A stretch of DNA of 43,268 nt from Bradyrhizobium sp. AT1 (GTDB taxonomy: Bacteria > Pseudomonadota > Alphaproteobacteria > Rhizobiales > Xanthobacteraceae): assembly GCF_001590795.1 (NCBI RefSeq), contig NZ_JXDL01000001.1, positions 7,158,219 through 7,201,486 on the forward strand. Reading direction: 5' to 3'. The notes below the pieces were generated by a model. It saw only the letters and a program-made list of their open reading frames with translations. It had not been told where the DNA came from and searched no databases. Below are positions 41,060 to 43,268 of the stretch, one piece after another (position 1 is the first letter of the stretch; each line of letters opens with the position of its first letter). Both the position numbers and the translations under genes were made by a program.

Positions 41060-42346
41060 TCAGCCCATCAGCGACGAGCCCAGCAAGGCGAGAACGGCCA
41101 GCGCCATCAGCGCGGTGCCGAGCCAGCCCAGCGCGATCAGCCATGACCGGGCGCGGAAGCGGCCCATGATCGCGCGGCTCGAGACGATCAGCATCATCAT
41201 TGCCATGATGGGGACGGCGACGATGCCGTTGAGCACCGCACTCCAGACCAGCATGTGGATGGAGTCTATTCCGGTGAAGCCGAGGCCGAAGCCGATGATG
41301 GTTGCCGCAGCGATGATGGTGTAGAAGCCGACCGCCTCGTCGGGCTTGGCCTCCAACGTGGCATGCCAGCCGAAGATCTCCGCGACGCCATAGGCGGCCG
41401 AGCCCGCCAGCACGGGGATCGCGAGCAGGCCCGTGCCGATGATGCCGGTCGCAAACAGCGCGAAGGTGAAGTTCCCGGCGAGCGGCCGCAGCGCTTCGGC
41501 CGCCTCGGTCGCCGAACTGATCCTGGTGACGCCGTTGGCGTGCAGTACGGAGGCGGTGGTCAGGATGATGAAAAAGGCGATGCCGTTGGAGAGCAGCATT
41601 CCTGAGAGCGTGTCGGTCTTGATGCGGTCGAGCTCGTGCGTGCCGCCGCGCTTGAGCTCACGGAGCGGCTTGTCGCGCTTGCCCTGGTTCATCTCCTCGA
41701 CCTCCTGCGAGGCCTGCCAGAAGAACAGATAAGGGCTGATCGTGGTGCCGAGCACGGCGACCACCATCATCAGATAATCGGCGTTGACATCGGCCTTCGG
41801 CCACACCGCGGCGAGCAGCGCCGTGCTCCAGGGAATCTTGACGGTGAAGGCGGTCGCGACATAGGCGAACAGCGCCAGCGTGAGGAATTTCAGCACCGGC
41901 GAATAGCGGCGATAGGGCAGAAATACCTGCAGGATGGTGGAGCCCGCCGCGAAGATCAGCGCGTGCTCGTGGTTGAGCCCGCCGATGACAAGCGAGAGCG
42001 CCTCGGCCATCGCGGCGATGTCGGCGGCGATGTTGAAGGTGTTGGCGGCCACCAGCATGGCGACGAGGCCCAGCACCGCCCAGCGCGGCGCGACCTTCAT
42101 GACATTGGCGGCGAGTCCCTTGCCGGTGACGCGGCCGATCTGCGCGCTTACGAGCTGGATGGCGATCATGAACGGCGTGGTCAGAAACACCGTCCACAAG
42201 AGCCCATAGCCGAATTGCGCGCCGGCTTGCGAATAGGTCGCGATGCCCGAGGGATCGTCGTCGGCAGCGCCGGTGATCAGGCCCGGTCCCAGCCTTTGCA
42301 GCAGCGTCGGCGCGGATTTCGTCGGGGTGAGGGCGTCGTCGCTCAT
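41060..42346 (-). CDS. Divergent Nramp-family metal transporter
   Basis: This 428-residue, 11-12-helix transporter belongs to the Nramp/SLC11 superfamily. The first helix motif is DDDPSGIATY (Asp31 to Gly34), where classical manganese/iron transporters have DPGN. The helix-6 motif is TTISPYLFFWQ in place of a Met-Pro-His pattern. The metal site is therefore altered, and the substrate could be another divalent ion such as magnesium, or something else; related diverged clades are known. The start at ATG 42346 lacks a strong ribosome site. A TTG 33 bases further upstream (42379) is possible. A palindrome at 42394-42411 lies just upstream and may be an operator. Confidence 0.85.
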   Translation of the reverse strand: MSDDALTPTKSAPTLLQRLGPGLITGAADDDPSGIATYSQAGAQFGYGLLWTVFLTTPFMIAIQLVSAQIGRVTGKGLAANVMKVAPRWAVLGLVAMLVAANTFNIAADIAAMAEALSLVIGGLNHEHALIFAAGSTILQVFLPYRRYSPVLKFLTLALFAYVATAFTVKIPWSTALLAAVWPKADVNADYLMMVVAVLGTTISPYLFFWQASQEVEEMNQGKRDKPLRELKRGGTHELDRIKTDTLSGMLLSNGIAFFIILTTASVLHANGVTRISSATEAAEALRPLAGNFTFALFATGIIGTGLLAIPVLAGSAAYGVAEIFGWHATLEAKPDEAVGFYTIIAAATIIGFGLGFTGIDSIHMLVWSAVLNGIVAVPIMAMMMLIVSSRAIMGRFRARSWLIALGWLGTALMALAVLALLGSSLMG

Positions 42347-42393
42347 GGAAGGGGAGACCTCGATCGGGGCGGTGTTCAAAGCAAAAGCCAGGC

Positions 42394-42411
42394 AGGGAAC
42401 ATAAGTTCCTT
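42394..42411. promoter_or_regulatory. Palindrome upstream of Nramp gene
   Basis: AGGGAACATAAGTTCCTT has arms GGAAC and GTTCC around ATAA, extended by weaker outer pairing, 48 bases before the ATG of the transporter gene. A metal-responsive repressor site would fit the position; the identity is not known. Confidence 0.35.
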
Positions 42412-42454
42412 ACCGCCGGGAAGATCTGGCAGTTTCTGAAAATACTAATTCATC

Positions 42455-42483
42455 TTGACTGGCGGGCAAAACACCTGTAGATT
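42455..42483 (+). promoter_or_regulatory. Sigma70-like promoter, orphan
   Basis: TTGACT (42455-42460), a 17-base spacer and TAGATT (42478-42483) form a good -35/-10 pair on the plus strand. There is no plus-strand gene downstream, so it could drive a small RNA or be fortuitous. Confidence 0.4.
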
Positions 42484-42508
42484 GCCATCATCGCAAGTCG
42501 TCTCGAAT

Positions 42509-42527
42509 GCTCCGGTGGGACCGGAGC
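42509..42527. other. Stable short hairpin downstream of the orphan promoter
   Basis: GCTCCGGT (42509-42516) and ACCGGAGC (42520-42527) pair perfectly around GGG. It starts about 25 bases after the -10 element. It may end the minus-strand gene at 42568, or belong to a small transcript; there is no T tract. Confidence 0.4.
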
Positions 42528-42567
42528 GCGGTCTCGAGCGCAGAGATGGATATCTTGCGAGCCGCCG

Positions 42568-42753
42568 CTACTTGACGCTGACGAACATGCCCCAGGCGGC
42601 GGCCAGCGCCGCGCCGGAAAAGACGATCAGAGGATTGTCGCAGAACGCACCGCCATAGCTGCACATGGTGACGCCGAGCGAGCCGATCTCGTGATGGCTC
42701 GCGGAGTAGAACAGTCCCGACAGCACCAGCAATGCAGCGGCGACGAAGTACAT
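42568..42753 (-). CDS. Small two-helix membrane protein
   Basis: This 61-residue protein has two transmembrane helices (YFVAAALLVLSGLFYSA and IVFSGAALAAAWGMFVSV), with two Cys residues in the loop (VTMCSYGGAFCDN). The ATG at 42753 has GGAGAGA about six bases upstream. ATG 42768, five codons earlier, also has a purine-rich site. Function unknown; the loop Cys pair might form a disulfide in the periplasm. Confidence 0.65.
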   Translation of the reverse strand: MYFVAAALLVLSGLFYSASHHEIGSLGVTMCSYGGAFCDNPLIVFSGAALAAAWGMFVSVK

Positions 42754-42929
42754 GGGCGATCTCTCCATGGCTCTCCCGATGACGTCCGCGCAAGGAGAGC
42801 AAGCGACATGCTTGAACATGGCGAGAAGAGCTTTCATTCCGCCGAATCCGATGCGTCGGATTTGACTAAATCTGCCGCGAAATTCCTGTTTGTCCCGGCG
42901 CGGCAAGGTGGCTCGTTCGCGCTCACGGC

Positions 42930-42955
42930 AAAAAAAGGCCCCGCATTGCGGGGCC
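42930..42955 (-). terminator. Rho-independent terminator of the minus-strand gene at 42979
   Basis: GGCCCCGC (42937-42944) and GCGGGGCC (42948-42955) flank an ATT loop. On the minus strand this is followed by seven T residues (A 42930-42936 on the plus strand). It lies 24 bases after the stop at 42979. Confidence 0.88.
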
Positions 42956-42978
42956 TTCCGTGTCGGGTTTGACGGGGC

Positions 42979-43268
42979 CTATCGCCGCGTGCCCGCGCCG
43001 TAGAGCTCACGCTCGCGGCCGATGTCTTCCGGAGACAGCGGCGGGCTCGCGGCATCGAAGTCGCTCCAGCCGGACTTCTGCCAGGCCGCGCTGCGATCCT
43101 GCAGGTTCACGGCGCGCTCGTTGAGAAGCGCATCGAGACGCGCGCGGTCCTGGTCGGGCACCCGCGCGGAGACCAGCGTGCCGCCGCGGCGAACGCCCTC
43201 GGCATAGCGCGAGGCGTCTTCCTTGGAGATGCCGGCTTGCGTGAGGGCGCCGACGATTCCGCCGGTGG
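42979..43268 (-). CDS. YflT-like general stress protein, C-terminal part (cut by window edge)
   Basis: This is the C-terminal part (about 95 residues visible) of a longer minus-strand gene whose start lies beyond the window. The visible sequence begins TGGIVGALTQAGISKEDASR and continues YAEGVRRGGTLVSARVPD, the pattern of the YflT/heat-induced stress protein domain. A charged helical tail follows (RLDALLNERAVNLQDRS, then SPEDIGRERELYGAGTRR). The function of this family is unknown beyond stress induction. The gene ends before a strong terminator. A methionine-free run continues to the window edge, so I call it partial and do not use any internal ATG as a start. Confidence 0.7.
   Translation of the reverse strand, partial: TGGIVGALTQAGISKEDASRYAEGVRRGGTLVSARVPDQDRARLDALLNERAVNLQDRSAAWQKSGWSDFDAASPPLSPEDIGRERELYGAGTRR

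Overview
The window reads as chromosomal DNA of a Bradyrhizobium-like alphaproteobacterium (Nitrobacteraceae). It is GC-rich and uses GTG or TTG as well as ATG starts. It carries a GcrA-type regulator, a phasin, many short lineage-restricted proteins, and intergenic hairpin repeats of the kind scattered through Bradyrhizobium genomes. I see no rRNA, tRNA, CRISPR array, transposase or integrase. The genus is an inference from memory of these families, not from a search.

Region 1 (about 1-16.9 kb) is a purine salvage and catabolism locus. A DUF3830 protein, a PuuE allantoinase and a fused OHCU decarboxylase/5-hydroxyisourate hydrolase form a tightly coupled plus-strand operon. It converges on a molybdenum hydroxylase of xanthine dehydrogenase type, in which the iron-sulfur and molybdenum parts are fused and the FAD subunit is separate. 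Divergent from this is an 8-oxoguanine-deaminase-like amidohydrolase. Next come a BMP-type nucleoside/purine ABC transporter (binding protein, two permeases, double ATPase), a Tsx-like outer-membrane channel and a small guanine/nucleoside deaminase. Together they would import nucleosides or bases, deaminate guanine and 8-oxoguanine, oxidise xanthine to urate and carry 5-hydroxyisourate to allantoate. The urate oxidase step is not encoded in the window.

Region 2 (about 15.5-26.5 kb) is mixed. It holds an unrecognised 457-residue protein, a MoxR ATPase with a CoxE-like VWA partner, a zinc-ribbon protein and a quinone oxidoreductase. Then comes a small regulatory block: an S24/LexA-like repressor divergent from a GcrA-like protein, with repeated CGGAAT half-sites upstream of the repressor and of the next minus-strand gene. 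A phasin, a cytochrome c and several small proteins follow, including a 57-residue reading frame directly upstream of the cytochrome.

Region 3 (26.5-33.8 kb) is a signalling and surface locus. A TpsB/FhaC-type outer-membrane transporter is divergent from a secreted FecR-domain protein with an Asn/Gly tail, which is followed by a CHASE2-PAS-GGDEF-EAL protein. No TpsA partner is visible. An anchored alpha/beta hydrolase lies downstream of the TpsB gene.

Region 4 (33.8-43.3 kb) contains arginase, several small membrane or secreted proteins, an NTF2-like protein, a divergent Nramp transporter and the end of a YflT-like stress protein. Its centrepiece is a 1002-residue protein that begins as a NarL/LuxR response regulator with an altered phosphoacceptor site. 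It continues for nearly 800 residues as hydrophobic segments, a module resembling secreted repeat proteins, two low-complexity His/Gly/Pro repeats and a C-terminus ending in an aliphatic tail. This is the strongest candidate for something undescribed.
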